Made by a program: the position numbers and the translations under genes | Notes under the pieces: model-generated | Told to the model about the DNA's origin: nothing | Seen by the model: only the letters and a program-made list of their open reading frames with translations | Databases searched by the model: none | DNA from: Herbiconiux daphne | Lineage (GTDB): Bacteria; Actinomycetota; Actinomycetes; Actinomycetales; Microbacteriaceae | Direction: 5' to 3' | Assembly: GCF_024979295.1 (NCBI RefSeq) | Contig: NZ_JANLCJ010000001.1 | Coordinates: 372,001 to 436,000 of the forward strand | Length of the DNA stretch: 64,000 nucleotides | Part shown: positions 23,687 to 31,672 of the stretch, one piece after another | How positions within the stretch are numbered: the stretch's first letter is position 1 | Layout of the letters: every line of letters starts with the position of its first letter

Positions 23687-24127
23687 CTAGTGCGCGGGCG
23701 TGACGACGGCTTCTTCGTTTCTGCTCGATGTGGCGCGGTCTCTCCGGGGCCGGTCGAGCACCATGGCCGAGCAACTCGGCACGACCCGGGTGGCGTCATG
23801 GTCTCGCGCCCGGTAGGCGCTCGGCGTCTCGCCGACGATCTCGGTGAACCGCGAGCTGAACGACCCGAGGCTGGTGCAGCCCACGGCGAAGCACGCGTCG
23901 CTCACGCTGATGTCGCCGCGGCGCAGCAGGGCCATCGCGCGCTCGATGCGGCGGGTCATCAGGTGGGCATAGGGCGTCTCGCCGTAGGCCTCGCGGAAGC
24001 GGCGACTGAAATGGGCGGTCGACATCAGGGCGGTGCGCGCCAGCGCGGGCACGTCGAGGGGGCGTGCGTATTCGCGATCCATGAGGTCGCGCGCTCGGCG
24101 GAGTTCCTCGAGATCGACGGTGCCCAT
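23687..24127 (-). CDS. AraC-family transcriptional regulator (short)
   Basis: This 146-residue protein is little more than the AraC DNA-binding domain. The first helix-turn-helix reads LDVPALARTALMSTAHFSRRFREAYGETPYAHLMTRRIERA. The second reads GDISVSDACFAVGCTSLGSFSSRFTEIVGETPSAYR. There is no large ligand domain; a basic tail of about 35 residues follows. The ATG at 24127 gives MGTVDLEEL, the normal start for this subgroup. It leads a two-gene unit with the VOC protein and probably activates it. Such short AraC/VOC pairs are common in actinobacteria. Confidence 0.85.
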   Translation of the reverse strand: MGTVDLEELRRARDLMDREYARPLDVPALARTALMSTAHFSRRFREAYGETPYAHLMTRRIERAMALLRRGDISVSDACFAVGCTSLGSFSSRFTEIVGETPSAYRARDHDATRVVPSCSAMVLDRPRRDRATSSRNEEAVVTPAH

Positions 24128-24360
24128 GCCACCAGTATGCGCCGCCGCGGCATCCGGTGTCACTCGACGGCCGGTCGTGACGAGCAGGGCCTGCGTTACG
24201 CGGGTCACGCTACCGGCACCCTCGGCCGCGTCGAGAAGTCAACCCGTACCGGCTGCCGCGCGCGCTTCGATACCATCGGGTGAGAGTGGGGAGCGCCTGC
24301 CTTATCCCGGTCGCGCTCCCCGCTCTCTTCGAACGTACTCCCGTCTTCGAGGAGGCGGTC

Positions 24361-24390
24361 TTGGCGTGTCGCGCCTTCGTCGGTCATAGT
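24361..24390 (+). promoter_or_regulatory. promoter of the SOS-boxed small gene
   Basis: TTGGCG (24361-24366) and CATAGT (24385-24390) are separated by 18 bases. The LexA box starts 8 bases after the -10 element, so a bound repressor would cover the start of transcription. Confidence 0.42.
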
Positions 24391-24397
24391 GGATCGA

Positions 24398-24413
24398 TCG
24401 AACATATGTTCGA
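24398..24413. promoter_or_regulatory. LexA (SOS) box
   Basis: TCGAACATATGTTCGA is a perfect 16-bp palindrome fitting the Gram-positive/actinobacterial LexA consensus TCGAAC-N4-GTTCGA. It ends 16 bases before the ATG of the small gene at 24430, with GGAGG between. It is the only such perfect box I found by reading the window. Confidence 0.8.
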
Positions 24414-24429
24414 AAGTGCGGAGGTGCTC

Positions 24430-24687
24430 ATGACCACGATCGACCTGACCGACATCGCGACGCTGTGGTTCTCTGACGCGGTTCCGGTGCGGATGCTGTG
24501 GCGCGGCCAGCGCTGGCGGGTCACCGATCAGCCGACCGAGCCCGAGGGCTTGTACTGGACGACGCATGCCCCCGACTTCATCGCCTGGCGCTTTCAGGCC
24601 ACCGACGAGGCGGGCGTGAGCCGGGTGTTCGATCTGGTGCGGCACCAGGGCGGGCAGCACTGGACCGTGACGCACGTCTACGACTGA
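24430..24687 (+). CDS. small DUF6504-like protein, SOS-controlled
   Basis: This 85-residue protein is probably of the DUF6504 family: [15 protein letters not shown], then [14 protein letters not shown] and [21 protein letters not shown], all in the family's usual order. DUF6504 proteins in actinobacteria are, as I recall, often found beside mutagenic polymerase genes (imuB/dnaE2), but no such gene is here. The ATG at 24430 follows GGAGG, and a perfect LexA box lies just upstream, so it should be induced by DNA damage. It ends inside the last 10 bases of the convergent dfrA gene. Function unknown; a role in SOS mutagenesis or repair is inference. Confidence 0.7.
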   Translation: MTTIDLTDIATLWFSDAVPVRMLWRGQRWRVTDQPTEPEGLYWTTHAPDFIAWRFQATDEAGVSRVFDLVRHQGGQHWTVTHVYD

Positions 24688-25325
24688 GCGGCGCCGTCGG
24701 GCTGGGCGAGGTCTGCGCCGGCGGGGTCGGCGCCGGCACGGTCGGCAGGGTCGGCGCCGCGGGCGGGCGAACTGCGGGTGAGCGTGCTGAAGCGGTAGCG
24801 CAGCCCGGATCGCGACGTCGCCCAGCCGTGATCGGGCGCCGTCGAGCGCTGCCAGCCGCTGACCGCAGGTGCGCGGGTGTCGCCCGAAGCGGTGATGTCG
24901 ACCTCGGTGATCTCGATCCTCGTGGCGTAAGGCAGCGCCTGCCGATAGATGTCGCCGCCGCCGATGACCCAGACGGATGCCGCTGCCTCGCCGGTCGCGG
25001 CGGTCACGTCTGTTCGGGATCTCCCGTCGTCCGTCGCGGCCGGCGCGCCGTCCGCGAACGGCGCGAGTGCTTCGTCGAGGGAATGCGCCACGTGGGCTCC
25101 CTCGGCGATCCAGTCGGGTTGCCGGGTGACGACGATGTTGGTGCGGCCGGGAAGCGGGCGGAAGCGTTCCGGCAGGGAATCCCAGGTGCGTCGTCCCATC
25201 ACGACCGTGCTGCCGGCGGTGAGCTCGCGGAATCGTGCGAGGTCTTCGGGCAGGTGCCACGGGATGGCGCCCTGGTCGCCGATGACTCCGTCGTGAGCCT
25301 CGGCCCAGATGAGTGCGACCGTCAT
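24678..25325 (-). CDS. dfrA: dihydrofolate reductase
   Basis: This 215-residue enzyme makes tetrahydrofolate for thymidylate and purine synthesis. Family blocks are [63 protein letters not shown] and [13 protein letters not shown]. The substrate acid is the Asp in WHLPEDL. About 30 extra residues rich in Asp, Ala and Gly ([20 protein letters not shown]) extend the normal C-terminus by short in-frame repeats. It lies 10 bases after thyA on the same strand, the usual thyA-dfrA unit, which couples dihydrofolate production to its recycling. Confidence 0.93.
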   Translation of the reverse strand: MTVALIWAEAHDGVIGDQGAIPWHLPEDLARFRELTAGSTVVMGRRTWDSLPERFRPLPGRTNIVVTRQPDWIAEGAHVAHSLDEALAPFADGAPAATDDGRSRTDVTAATGEAAASVWVIGGGDIYRQALPYATRIEITEVDITASGDTRAPAVSGWQRSTAPDHGWATSRSGLRYRFSTLTRSSPARGADPADRAGADPAGADLAQPDGAAQS

Positions 25326-25335
25326 CCGGTGACCG

Positions 25336-26142
25336 TCATACGGCCACGGCCGCCCGGATGGCCGGGTGATGCTGGTAGTCGGTGACCTCGAGGTCGTCGT
25401 ATTCGTAGTCGAAGACGGTCGGGCGGTCGCGGGTGATGGTGAGCGTCGGTGCGGGGTAGGGGTCGCGCGAGAGTTGCAGCTCGACCTGCTCGACGTGGTT
25501 GTCGTAGATGTGGCAGTCGCCGCCGGTCCAGACGAAGTCGCCGACCTCGAGACCGGTCTGCGCCGCGATGAGGTGCGTGAGCAGGGCGTAGCTGGCGATG
25601 TTGAACGGCACGCCGAGAAAGAGGTCGGCGCTGCGCTGGTAGAGCTGGCACGAGAGCTTGCCGTCGGCGACGTAGAACTGGAACAGGGCGTGGCAGGGGG
25701 CGAGCGCCATCTCGGGGATCTCGGCCACGTTCCACGCCGACACGATCATGCGCCGGGAGTCGGGGTCGCGGCGGATGGTGTCGATCACCTGGCTGATCTG
25801 GTCGATGTGATCGCCGGAGGGCGTCGGCCAGGAACGCCATTGCACCCCGTAGACCGGTCCGAGTTCGCCGTCGGCGTCGGCCCATTCGTTCCAGATCGAG
25901 ACGCCGTTCTCCTGCAGCCAGCGCACATTGCTCTCGCCCCGCAAGAACCAGAGCAGCTCATAGGCCACCGACTTGAAGTGCACGCGCTTCGTCGTGACGA
26001 GCGGAAACCCCTCGGACAGATCGAACCGCAACTGCCGGCCGAAGACACTCCGGGTGCCCGTGCCGGTGCGGTCGGACTTGGGCGTGCCGTGCTCGAGCGT
26101 CTCTCGCAGCAGGTCTTCGTAGGGGGTCGCGATCGTGGTCAT
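25336..26142 (-). CDS. thyA: thymidylate synthase ThyA
   Basis: This 268-residue enzyme makes dTMP from dUMP using methylene-tetrahydrofolate. It shows [23 protein letters not shown], the nucleophile Cys in [42 protein letters not shown], and the [11 protein letters not shown] stretch. The frame stays open for about 550 bases upstream, but the ATG at 26142 gives exactly the family length (about 264). Upstream residues are low-complexity shadow translation. dfrA follows at 10 bp. The active site is intact, and no thyX-type gene is present in the window. Confidence 0.96.
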   Translation of the reverse strand: MTTIATPYEDLLRETLEHGTPKSDRTGTGTRSVFGRQLRFDLSEGFPLVTTKRVHFKSVAYELLWFLRGESNVRWLQENGVSIWNEWADADGELGPVYGVQWRSWPTPSGDHIDQISQVIDTIRRDPDSRRMIVSAWNVAEIPEMALAPCHALFQFYVADGKLSCQLYQRSADLFLGVPFNIASYALLTHLIAAQTGLEVGDFVWTGGDCHIYDNHVEQVELQLSRDPYPAPTLTITRDRPTVFDYEYDDLEVTDYQHHPAIRAAVAV

Positions 26143-26313
26143 CACACCGAGCGTAGGCCAAGACCGCGGCAACTCGAACAGTGGCGCGGCCATCGCGGCG
26201 CACGGGCGCGCGTGTTGCATCGCGCATCGCGATCCGCCCGGCCGGCCCGTGCTGTAGGCGGGCGCTGCGGCCCTGGGACAAGTAGCCTGAGTCACGACGA
26301 AGGGCAGGCCTCG

Positions 26314-26526
26314 ATGAAGCGCATCAACATCCTCTACGCCGGCACGCAATACTCCATCTCCGGGCGTGACGTCGACGCGGTGAAAGAGGAGATCCGTGCC
26401 GCCATCGAGTCCGCTGTGCCCACCTGGCTGGAGGTCAACGTCGGAGAGGGAAAGTACAAGCGAGCCGACATCCTGCTCACACCCGGCGTCGGTGTCGCCG
26501 TCATCGGAATCGACGCCGACGACTGA
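26314..26526 (+). CDS. small conserved hypothetical protein
   Basis: This 70-residue protein starts [19 protein letters not shown] and ends [13 protein letters not shown]. It reads like a small compact alpha/beta protein: a beta strand, a helix ([16 protein letters not shown]) and two further strands. I do not recognise a named family, although similar short proteins occur in other Microbacteriaceae as far as I recall. AGGGCAGG lies 8 bases before the ATG. Its stop overlaps the ATG of the DUF2071 gene (TGATG), so the two are co-translated. Codon use is like its neighbours, which supports a real gene. Confidence 0.7.
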   Translation: MKRINILYAGTQYSISGRDVDAVKEEIRAAIESAVPTWLEVNVGEGKYKRADILLTPGVGVAVIGIDADD

Positions 26527-27473
26527 TGGCGCCCAGTGCGCCCCCGCCGCCCACCGAGCCGACTCTGCCCACCGAGCCGACTCCGTCCATCGAGCCGAGT
26601 CCGTCCGCCGAGCCGAGTCCGTCCGCCGAGCCGAATCCGTCCGCCGAGCCGAATCCGCCCGCCGAGCCGACTCCGTCCGCCGCGCGAACGCCATCCGGTG
26701 CTCTGACGCCCGTCAGCCCACCCAGCCGATTCGCTCCGCCGCTCGAGGGCGGCCCGCTGCACGAACAGGACTGGCAGTCGCTGACCTTCCTGCACTGGCG
26801 CGTCGATCCGGCCCTCGTCGCCCCGCACCTGCCGCCTGGAACCCGCCCCGACCTGTTCGACGGCTCGGCCTGGGTCGGCCTGATTCCCTTCCGCCTCGCG
26901 AACGCGACGGCGCCCGGATTCCGCGCACTTGGCCCCATCCCCGTCGTCGGCACGTTTCCCGAGATCAACGTGCGCCTCTATTCGATCGACGATCAGGGTC
27001 GCCACGGGGTCGTCTTCTCCTCTCTCGAATCGTCGCGCCTCGCGGCCGTCACCGCTGCCCACACCCTGTTCGGACTGCCCTATCGCTGGGCGCGCATGAG
27101 CATCACGACCTCCGCCGACGGCACCATCAGCTACCGGTCGGAGCGCCGAGGCGACAACGGCTTCGGCGGCGGCCCCGGACCGCACAGCCGCATCGACGCG
27201 ATCGCCGGCACCACCGATCGGTCGAACGACGACCTCGCGGTCTTCCTCACCGCGCGCTGGGGGCTCCATATCGCACGCGGACGCAGACCCACCAGGTTCA
27301 TCCCGAACACACACGAGCCGTGGCAAGTCGTCGACGCCGACCTGCGGTTTCTCGACGACGAACTGCTCGCCGCCGCCGGATTCGCGGGGCTTGCCGACCG
27401 TGCTCCGGATTCGGTGCTGTTCTCGCCCGGAGTGCACACCGCCTTCGGCCGGGCGCTGCCGCGCGGCCGGTGA
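26526..27473 (+). CDS. DUF2071 (YqjF-like) family protein with repeat-expanded N-terminus
   Basis: This 315-residue protein has the YqjF/DUF2071 fold from about residue 70 on: [54 protein letters not shown] and [14 protein letters not shown]. The family is related to acetoacetate decarboxylase-like folds and has no settled role. The first 60 residues are unusual: seven in-frame 18-bp units (26553-26678) code for EPxPSA-type hexapeptides, a proline-rich linker of unclear use. The start overlaps the preceding gene (TGATG). A start further in would remove the repeat, but no good ribosome site is visible there. Confidence 0.82.
   Translation: MAPSAPPPPTEPTLPTEPTPSIEPSPSAEPSPSAEPNPSAEPNPPAEPTPSAARTPSGALTPVSPPSRFAPPLEGGPLHEQDWQSLTFLHWRVDPALVAPHLPPGTRPDLFDGSAWVGLIPFRLANATAPGFRALGPIPVVGTFPEINVRLYSIDDQGRHGVVFSSLESSRLAAVTAAHTLFGLPYRWARMSITTSADGTISYRSERRGDNGFGGGPGPHSRIDAIAGTTDRSNDDLAVFLTARWGLHIARGRRPTRFIPNTHEPWQVVDADLRFLDDELLAAAGFAGLADRAPDSVLFSPGVHTAFGRALPRGR
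26553..26678 (+). repeat. 18-bp coding minisatellite, seven units
   Basis: Units close to GCCGAGCCGAGTCCGTCC repeat seven times in frame within the DUF2071 gene and code for (A/T/I)EP(S/N/T)PS. Units differ by a few bases, so the array is old enough to drift but could still change length. Confidence 0.85.
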
Positions 27474-27515
27474 CCGGCACCGGGAGGCACCCCTGCCTGC
27501 AGGGATAATGGGCGA

Positions 27516-28421
27516 GTGACCTCAGACCTCCCCGATCTCGGCCTGCTGCTCGACGTCGACGGGCCGATCGCCAGCCCGCTCACGCGCAGCATCGCCATCC
27601 CGTCCATCGCCGAAGACCTCGTGACGCTCGCGAACGCCGGGGTTCCGATCGTGTTCAACACCGGACGATCTGACCAGTTCTTGCAGGGCGAAGTCGTCGG
27701 CCCCCTGGTCGACGGCGGACTCAGCCCCGAGGCCAGGGTTTTCGGCGTGTGCGAGAAAGGCGCGGTGTGGTTTCGAATCACCCCCGCCGGGGTCGGCGAC
27801 CTCTCCATCGATGAGACCCTCCTGGTTCCTGCTTCATTGACCGCCGCGATCGACGAACTCGTCACCGCGCGCTTCACCGATTCGATGTTCTTCGACCGCA
27901 CCAAACGCACGATGGTCTCGGTCGAGCAGCGAACGGATGTCGCGTCTGACGACTATCTCGCGATCCAGCCCGTCTTCGACCGGGCAGTGCTTGATCTGTG
28001 CAGAACTTTCGACATCGGCGTCGTGTGGAGAACTGACGAGCAGCCCGCGAGCGATGGCCGGGTGCTGTTGCGCATCGATCCGTCGATCATCTCGACCGAC
28101 ATCGAGTCGGTGCGCGTCGGCAAAGACCTCGGCGCCGAACGGGCGCTCGCGCTCGTCGCCGCCACCGGTCACGTTCCCCGCACCTGGCGCACCGTCGGCG
28201 ACTCGCGCAGCGACTACGCCATGGCAGAGTGGCTCCACACCGAGCGCTACGACGTCGCCCACCTCGATGTCCGCCCGGCCGAGGGCGTGCCCGTCACGCG
28301 CTACCCCGTGCTGACCGCCGACCCCGACGTCACCAACGACGCCGCCGGAGCCGTCTTCCTCCGCCGCTGGACCCAGCACATCGTCGACGGCTCCCCGCTA
28401 CCCGCCGACCTCCCCTACTGA
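27516..28421 (+). CDS. HAD-superfamily hydrolase (Cof/sucrose-phosphatase-like)
   Basis: This 301-residue protein has the HAD nucleophile motif LLDVDGPIAS (Asp13 and Asp15). VFNTGRSDQF is motif II. Motif III/IV follows late as VGKDLGAERALAL and TVGDSRSDYAMAEWL with the metal-binding Asps. The cap lies between them, as in the Cof/MPGP/SPP-type phosphatases that act on sugar phosphates. The start is GTG 27516; no better codon exists, and GGATAATGGGCGA precedes it. It stands alone, with a repeat region after it. Likely a phosphatase; substrate unknown. Confidence 0.8.
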   Translation: MTSDLPDLGLLLDVDGPIASPLTRSIAIPSIAEDLVTLANAGVPIVFNTGRSDQFLQGEVVGPLVDGGLSPEARVFGVCEKGAVWFRITPAGVGDLSIDETLLVPASLTAAIDELVTARFTDSMFFDRTKRTMVSVEQRTDVASDDYLAIQPVFDRAVLDLCRTFDIGVVWRTDEQPASDGRVLLRIDPSIISTDIESVRVGKDLGAERALALVAATGHVPRTWRTVGDSRSDYAMAEWLHTERYDVAHLDVRPAEGVPVTRYPVLTADPDVTNDAAGAVFLRRWTQHIVDGSPLPADLPY

Positions 28422-29145
28422 CGCCCCGCGGCTGACCGTCCTGTCAACGGTGGTCCCGCCGCCCGCCCTTCCGACCGCCCACCCCGCCGTCAGTCCCTCC
28501 GCCGGCCTGCTGGCCACCAGCCCTCCCGCCCGGGCCGAGGCCACCCGATGCCGCAACCACACCGCGTCGTCACGCCGAGTGACCCGCCGTAGGGAGGTCG
28601 CTGGCGGTAGCTTCGTCGTTCGGGCGGCCGAGACGGCCTCCCGAGCGCGGGATGGCCTCCCGGCAGCGGCCCCGGCTGTCGGCGGCGACTCGACCTCGAT
28701 CGTCGAGGCCTCCGGATGCCGCGACCCCGCTGCGGCGCCGCGCCAGGTGGCCCGCCGTGGGGAGGCCGCCGGCCGTAACCTCATCCCTCCGGCGGCCGAA
28801 ACGGCCTCCCGAGCGCGGGATGGCCTCCCGACCGCTGCCCCGACTCGCAGCCGCGACTCGACCTCGATCGTCGAGGCCACTGGATGCCGCGACCCCATCG
28901 CGACGCCGCGCGAGGTCACCCCCCGCCGGGAGGCCACCGGATGCCGCGTGCCCGACGCGAGGCCGCGAGGGGTGGCCCGCCGTGGGGGAGGCCATTGGCG
29001 GCGTCCGCGGCGTTCGGGCGGCCGAAACGGCCTCCCGCGCGGCGGACGGCCTCCCGAGCGGGTCGGGCCGGGCGGCTCGGCGTCGGGGCAACGGCACCCC
29101 GCCCCAAGCCGTCAGGGCAACGGCACGCCCGCCCCGCTCCCCACC
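28422..29145. other. non-coding or unrecognised region of 724 bp with tandem repeats
   Basis: No gene with recognisable homology lies between the HAD hydrolase and ybaK. Long open frames exist on both strands, but they result from GC content above about 75 percent and a repeat length divisible by three. The translations are Arg/Ala/Pro-rich and match no family I know. The frame from 28450 on the plus strand runs antisense through ybaK. The main content is the 168-bp repeat listed separately. A repeat-coding gene cannot be ruled out. Confidence 0.6.
28547..29060. repeat. tandem 168-bp repeat, about three degenerate copies
   Basis: Copies begin with GATGCCGC at 28547, 28715 and 28883, exactly 168 bp apart. 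Shared blocks include GCGGCCGAAACGGCCTCCCG (28624, 28792 and 29018 onward) and the hairpin CCTCGATCGTCGAGG. The third copy contains an inserted 58-bp partial duplication, which shifts the last block to 226 bp. The unit is 56 codons long, so frames stay open on both strands. Confidence 0.8.
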
Positions 29146-29649
29146 TCACCCCCGCCGGATGACCGCGAAGCTCCCCGCCACGATCCCGGCCAGATCCCCG
29201 GGCGCGAGCTCGATGTCGAACCCTCGCCGGCCGCCCGACACGAAGATCGTGGCGAACTCGAGGGCCGACTCGTCGATCACGGTCGGCAGCCGCGTCTTCT
29301 GGCCCACCGGGCTGATGCCGCCCACGACATAGCCGCTCTTGCGCTCGGCCAGGCCCTTGTCGGCCATCGCCGCCCGCTTGGCGCCGAGGGCGCCGGCCAG
29401 CGCCTTGAGGTCGAGCTGGTCGCTCACCGAGACGATACCGATGCCGAGGCCGGCATCCGTGTCGACCATCAGCGTCTTGAAGACCCGCGCCGCGTCGACT
29501 CCGAGTTCCCGAGCGGCCTCCGCACCGAAATCGGTCGAGGCGGCATCGTGGCGGTAGACGTGCGGCGTGAACAGCACACCGGCCCGCATCAGAGCCGCCG
29601 TCGCCGCCGTGGTCGGACCGCCGGAGGAGGCACCGGATTTCTTCGCCAT
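29146..29649 (-). CDS. ybaK: YbaK/EbsC-family Cys-tRNA(Pro) deacylase
   Basis: This 167-residue protein removes cysteine wrongly attached to tRNA-Pro. Family blocks are HVYRHDAASTDFGAEAARELGVDAARVFKTLMV, IVSVSDQLDLKALAGALGAKRAAMAD, the invariant Lys in that region, YVVGGISPVGQKTRLPTVID and FVSGGRRGFDIELAPGDL. It acts in trans after prolyl-tRNA synthetase. The ATG at 29649 is 15 bases past the stop of the next upstream gene on this strand (29665), so the two probably form one unit. It ends at the repeat region. Confidence 0.92.
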   Translation of the reverse strand: MAKKSGASSGGPTTAATAALMRAGVLFTPHVYRHDAASTDFGAEAARELGVDAARVFKTLMVDTDAGLGIGIVSVSDQLDLKALAGALGAKRAAMADKGLAERKSGYVVGGISPVGQKTRLPTVIDESALEFATIFVSGGRRGFDIELAPGDLAGIVAGSFAVIRRG

Positions 29650-29664
29650 GAGACCTCGCCCTGA

Positions 29665-30387
29665 CTACTCGACGCTCGAGGGCACCTGATCCGCCGCCTC
29701 GAGCGGAAGCACCCGTCGCAAGAAGGCCGAGACGTCGCCCAACTCTTCGAGCGAGATCGAATGCCCGACGCCGGCATACAAATGCGCCGACGTGTCGAAA
29801 TGCCCCGCCACGAACGCCTCGGTGCGCTCGACACCCGACAGGGCGATCACCGGATCCTCGGTGTCACGCCCCCAGAACAACGGCGGCCGCAGTTCGGCGA
29901 GCACGGCATCGCCCGGCTCCTCGCCCGAGGCCGAGAAGCCCGACAGGTTGACCGCGGCGGCGAACCGGTGCGGTGCGAGCCGCATCAGCTGGATCGACAT
30001 CACGCCGCCCTGCGAGAACCCCATCACGGCGACGGCCGGCGGCGCGCCGAACTCGGCCTCGATCCGGTCGAGCCAACCGAGCACCGCGGATGCCGCGGCC
30101 GTGGCCGTCGACGGCGTGGGATTCGACGGCTCGCCCGGCGGGAACCAGGTCCAGCCGCCCATGCCGAACGGCGCTCCCGGGAGCGGCGCGCGCAGCGAGG
30201 CGTAGACGACCCCCTCAGGCAGCGACGGGAACAGGCCGGCGAGGTCGTTCTCGTGCGACCCCCGGCCGTGCATCACGACGACGAGCGGTTCGACCGCGAG
30301 CCGTTCCGACAACTCGGAAGCATCCACCGACCACACCACCGCCGAATCATCGATCAACAGGGGCGTGGGGGCATCCGGATCGCTCAT
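29665..30387 (-). CDS. alpha/beta hydrolase (phospholipase/carboxylesterase family)
   Basis: This 240-residue protein has the layout of the small YpfH/carboxylesterase-2 group. The oxyanion region is VVVMHGRGSHENDL, the nucleophile Ser lies in VMGFSQGGVMS, and the acid Asp in WGRDTEDPVI. The His lies in GVGHSISLEEL. No signal peptide is present, so it is cytoplasmic. Such enzymes hydrolyse short acyl esters, with no certain substrate. The gene starts 51 bases from the divergent MmcQ/YjbR-like gene and runs into ybaK 15 bases later. Confidence 0.87.
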   Translation of the reverse strand: MSDPDAPTPLLIDDSAVVWSVDASELSERLAVEPLVVVMHGRGSHENDLAGLFPSLPEGVVYASLRAPLPGAPFGMGGWTWFPPGEPSNPTPSTATAAASAVLGWLDRIEAEFGAPPAVAVMGFSQGGVMSIQLMRLAPHRFAAAVNLSGFSASGEEPGDAVLAELRPPLFWGRDTEDPVIALSGVERTEAFVAGHFDTSAHLYAGVGHSISLEELGDVSAFLRRVLPLEAADQVPSSVE

Positions 30388-30438
30388 TCAGCGAATCTAA
30401 CATTCGAGCCGGGAGTCGAACCCCGGTAGTGTTCCGGC

Positions 30439-30924
30439 ATGGAGCATCCGAAGCTCTTCACCGCTGACGACCCCGTGGTCGCGCGCATCCGCGAGCTCTG
30501 CGCCGACTACCCCGAGTCGGCCGAGGTGCTGGCCTGGGGGCGGCCCACGTTCCGGGCGGGCAAGAAGATCTTCGTCGTCGCGGGCGCCACCATGGACCAC
30601 CCGCACACGGTCGTGTTCAAGCCCGACCCCGAAGAGCACCCGGCGCTGCTCGAGCTGCCCGAGATCTTCGTTCCGCCCTACTTCGGGCCGTCGGGCTGGC
30701 TCGCCATCGAGGTCGGCGACCGCACCGACTGGCAGTTCGTCGCCGAGCTCATCGAGACCTCGTTCCGCCAGGTCGCCCTCAAACGGCAGTTGGCCGCGCT
30801 GGACAGCCGACCCGCGCCGGACGCGCCCGCGCCCGAAGCCCCCGACCCAGAAGCGCCCGACGCCCCCGCCCCCGACGCGCCAGCGCCCGCCCCTACGTCT
30901 GGCACCGCGGGCACCAATACGTGA
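30439..30924 (+). CDS. MmcQ/YjbR-family protein with Pro/Ala-Asp tail
   Basis: This 161-residue protein has the YjbR double-wing-like fold in residues 1-115: VLAWGRPTFRAGKKIFVVAG, HTVVFKPDPEEHPALLELPEIFVPPYFGPSGWLAIEV and ELIETSFRQVALKRQLAAL. The family is small and possibly DNA-binding, with no settled function. The last 40 residues repeat PxAPxPEAP-type motifs from GC-rich in-frame repeats. The 3' end overlaps the convergent nei gene by 32 bp. The ATG at 30439 starts at the family position. Confidence 0.85.
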   Translation: MEHPKLFTADDPVVARIRELCADYPESAEVLAWGRPTFRAGKKIFVVAGATMDHPHTVVFKPDPEEHPALLELPEIFVPPYFGPSGWLAIEVGDRTDWQFVAELIETSFRQVALKRQLAALDSRPAPDAPAPEAPDPEAPDAPAPDAPAPAPTSGTAGTNT

Positions 30925-31672
30925 CCCGCTGCGACAACTCGGTCGCGCCGAGGGTTCCGCGACGAATGCGCGTGCCGCACCGCCGGCACGGCTGCCCCTC
31001 GCGCCCATAGACCCAGGTCTGCCGCCCCGGCCGCAAGTCGCCCGTCGTCGTGCGCTCGACCCGATCGCGGTTGGCGACGATCAGCCGGTGGGCGAGCGCG
31101 GCCACCGCCGGCAGGTCTTTCACCTCCGACACCGGACGCTGCGGCAGCACGCCCCGCAGAAAGCACAGCTCGTTGGCATAGACGTTGCCGAGGCCCGCGA
31201 GATTGCGCTGATCGAGCAGCGCCACGTCGATCTCGCGGTCGCCGTCGGAGGCGAGCCGGCGCGCGGCTTCGTCGGGGTTCCAGGATGCCCCGAGCAGGTC
31301 GGGCCCCAGATGACCCACCACCTCGTCTTCACGATCTCGCTCGACGACCTCCACCACCCCGAGGTCGAAACCCACCGTCACCCAGTCGGCATTCTCGAGC
31401 ACGATGCGCGCCTGGTAGGCGGGCCGTCGCCACCGGGTGCCGTGCCGGTAGATGTGCCACGACCCCTCCATCTTGAGGTGGGTGTGGATGCTGTGGTCAC
31501 CTACCCGCGTCAGCAGATGCTTGCCGCGCGACACAACACCTTCGACCACCTCGCCCACGAGATCGACGGATGCGTACTTCGGCACCCGCAGGTCGCTGAC
31601 GGTGAGCGGGCGGCCGCGCAGTGCCTCGTCGAGATGCAGGGCCGTGCGATAGACGGTGTCGCCCTCAGGCAC
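30893..31672 (-). CDS. nei: endonuclease VIII-like DNA glycosylase (Fpg/Nei family, Nei2 type)
   Basis: This 259-residue base-excision repair enzyme removes oxidised pyrimidines and nicks the strand. The N-terminal catalytic Pro and Glu are intact (PEGDTVYRTA), and LLTRVGDHSIHTHLKMEGSW is the void-filling/beta part. The helix-two-turn-helix has NLAGLGNVYANELCFLRGV. The C-terminal zinc finger is complete (CRRC near residue 228 and CPRC at the end). It directly follows lhr with an 8-bp overlap. The lhr-nei pair is a known arrangement (for example Rv3296-Rv3297 in M. tuberculosis). Confidence 0.94.
   Translation of the reverse strand: MPEGDTVYRTALHLDEALRGRPLTVSDLRVPKYASVDLVGEVVEGVVSRGKHLLTRVGDHSIHTHLKMEGSWHIYRHGTRWRRPAYQARIVLENADWVTVGFDLGVVEVVERDREDEVVGHLGPDLLGASWNPDEAARRLASDGDREIDVALLDQRNLAGLGNVYANELCFLRGVLPQRPVSEVKDLPAVAALAHRLIVANRDRVERTTTGDLRPGRQTWVYGREGQPCRRCGTRIRRGTLGATELSQRVTYWCPRCQT

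Noticed and set aside
25366..26526. Plus-strand frame fused to the small gene at 26314
   Set aside because: The upstream part is antisense to thyA; only the last 70 codons, behind their own start, look real.
28450..29664. 404-codon plus-strand frame through the repeat region and ybaK
   Set aside because: Second half is antisense to ybaK; first half is repeat translation. Kept only as a possible repeat-coding frame in the region note.
30400..30430. tRNA T-arm-like sequence on the minus strand (GGGTTCGACTCCC)
   Set aside because: The flanks do not form an acceptor, D or anticodon arm, the stem has a mismatch at the right register, and there is too little room. Probably chance.
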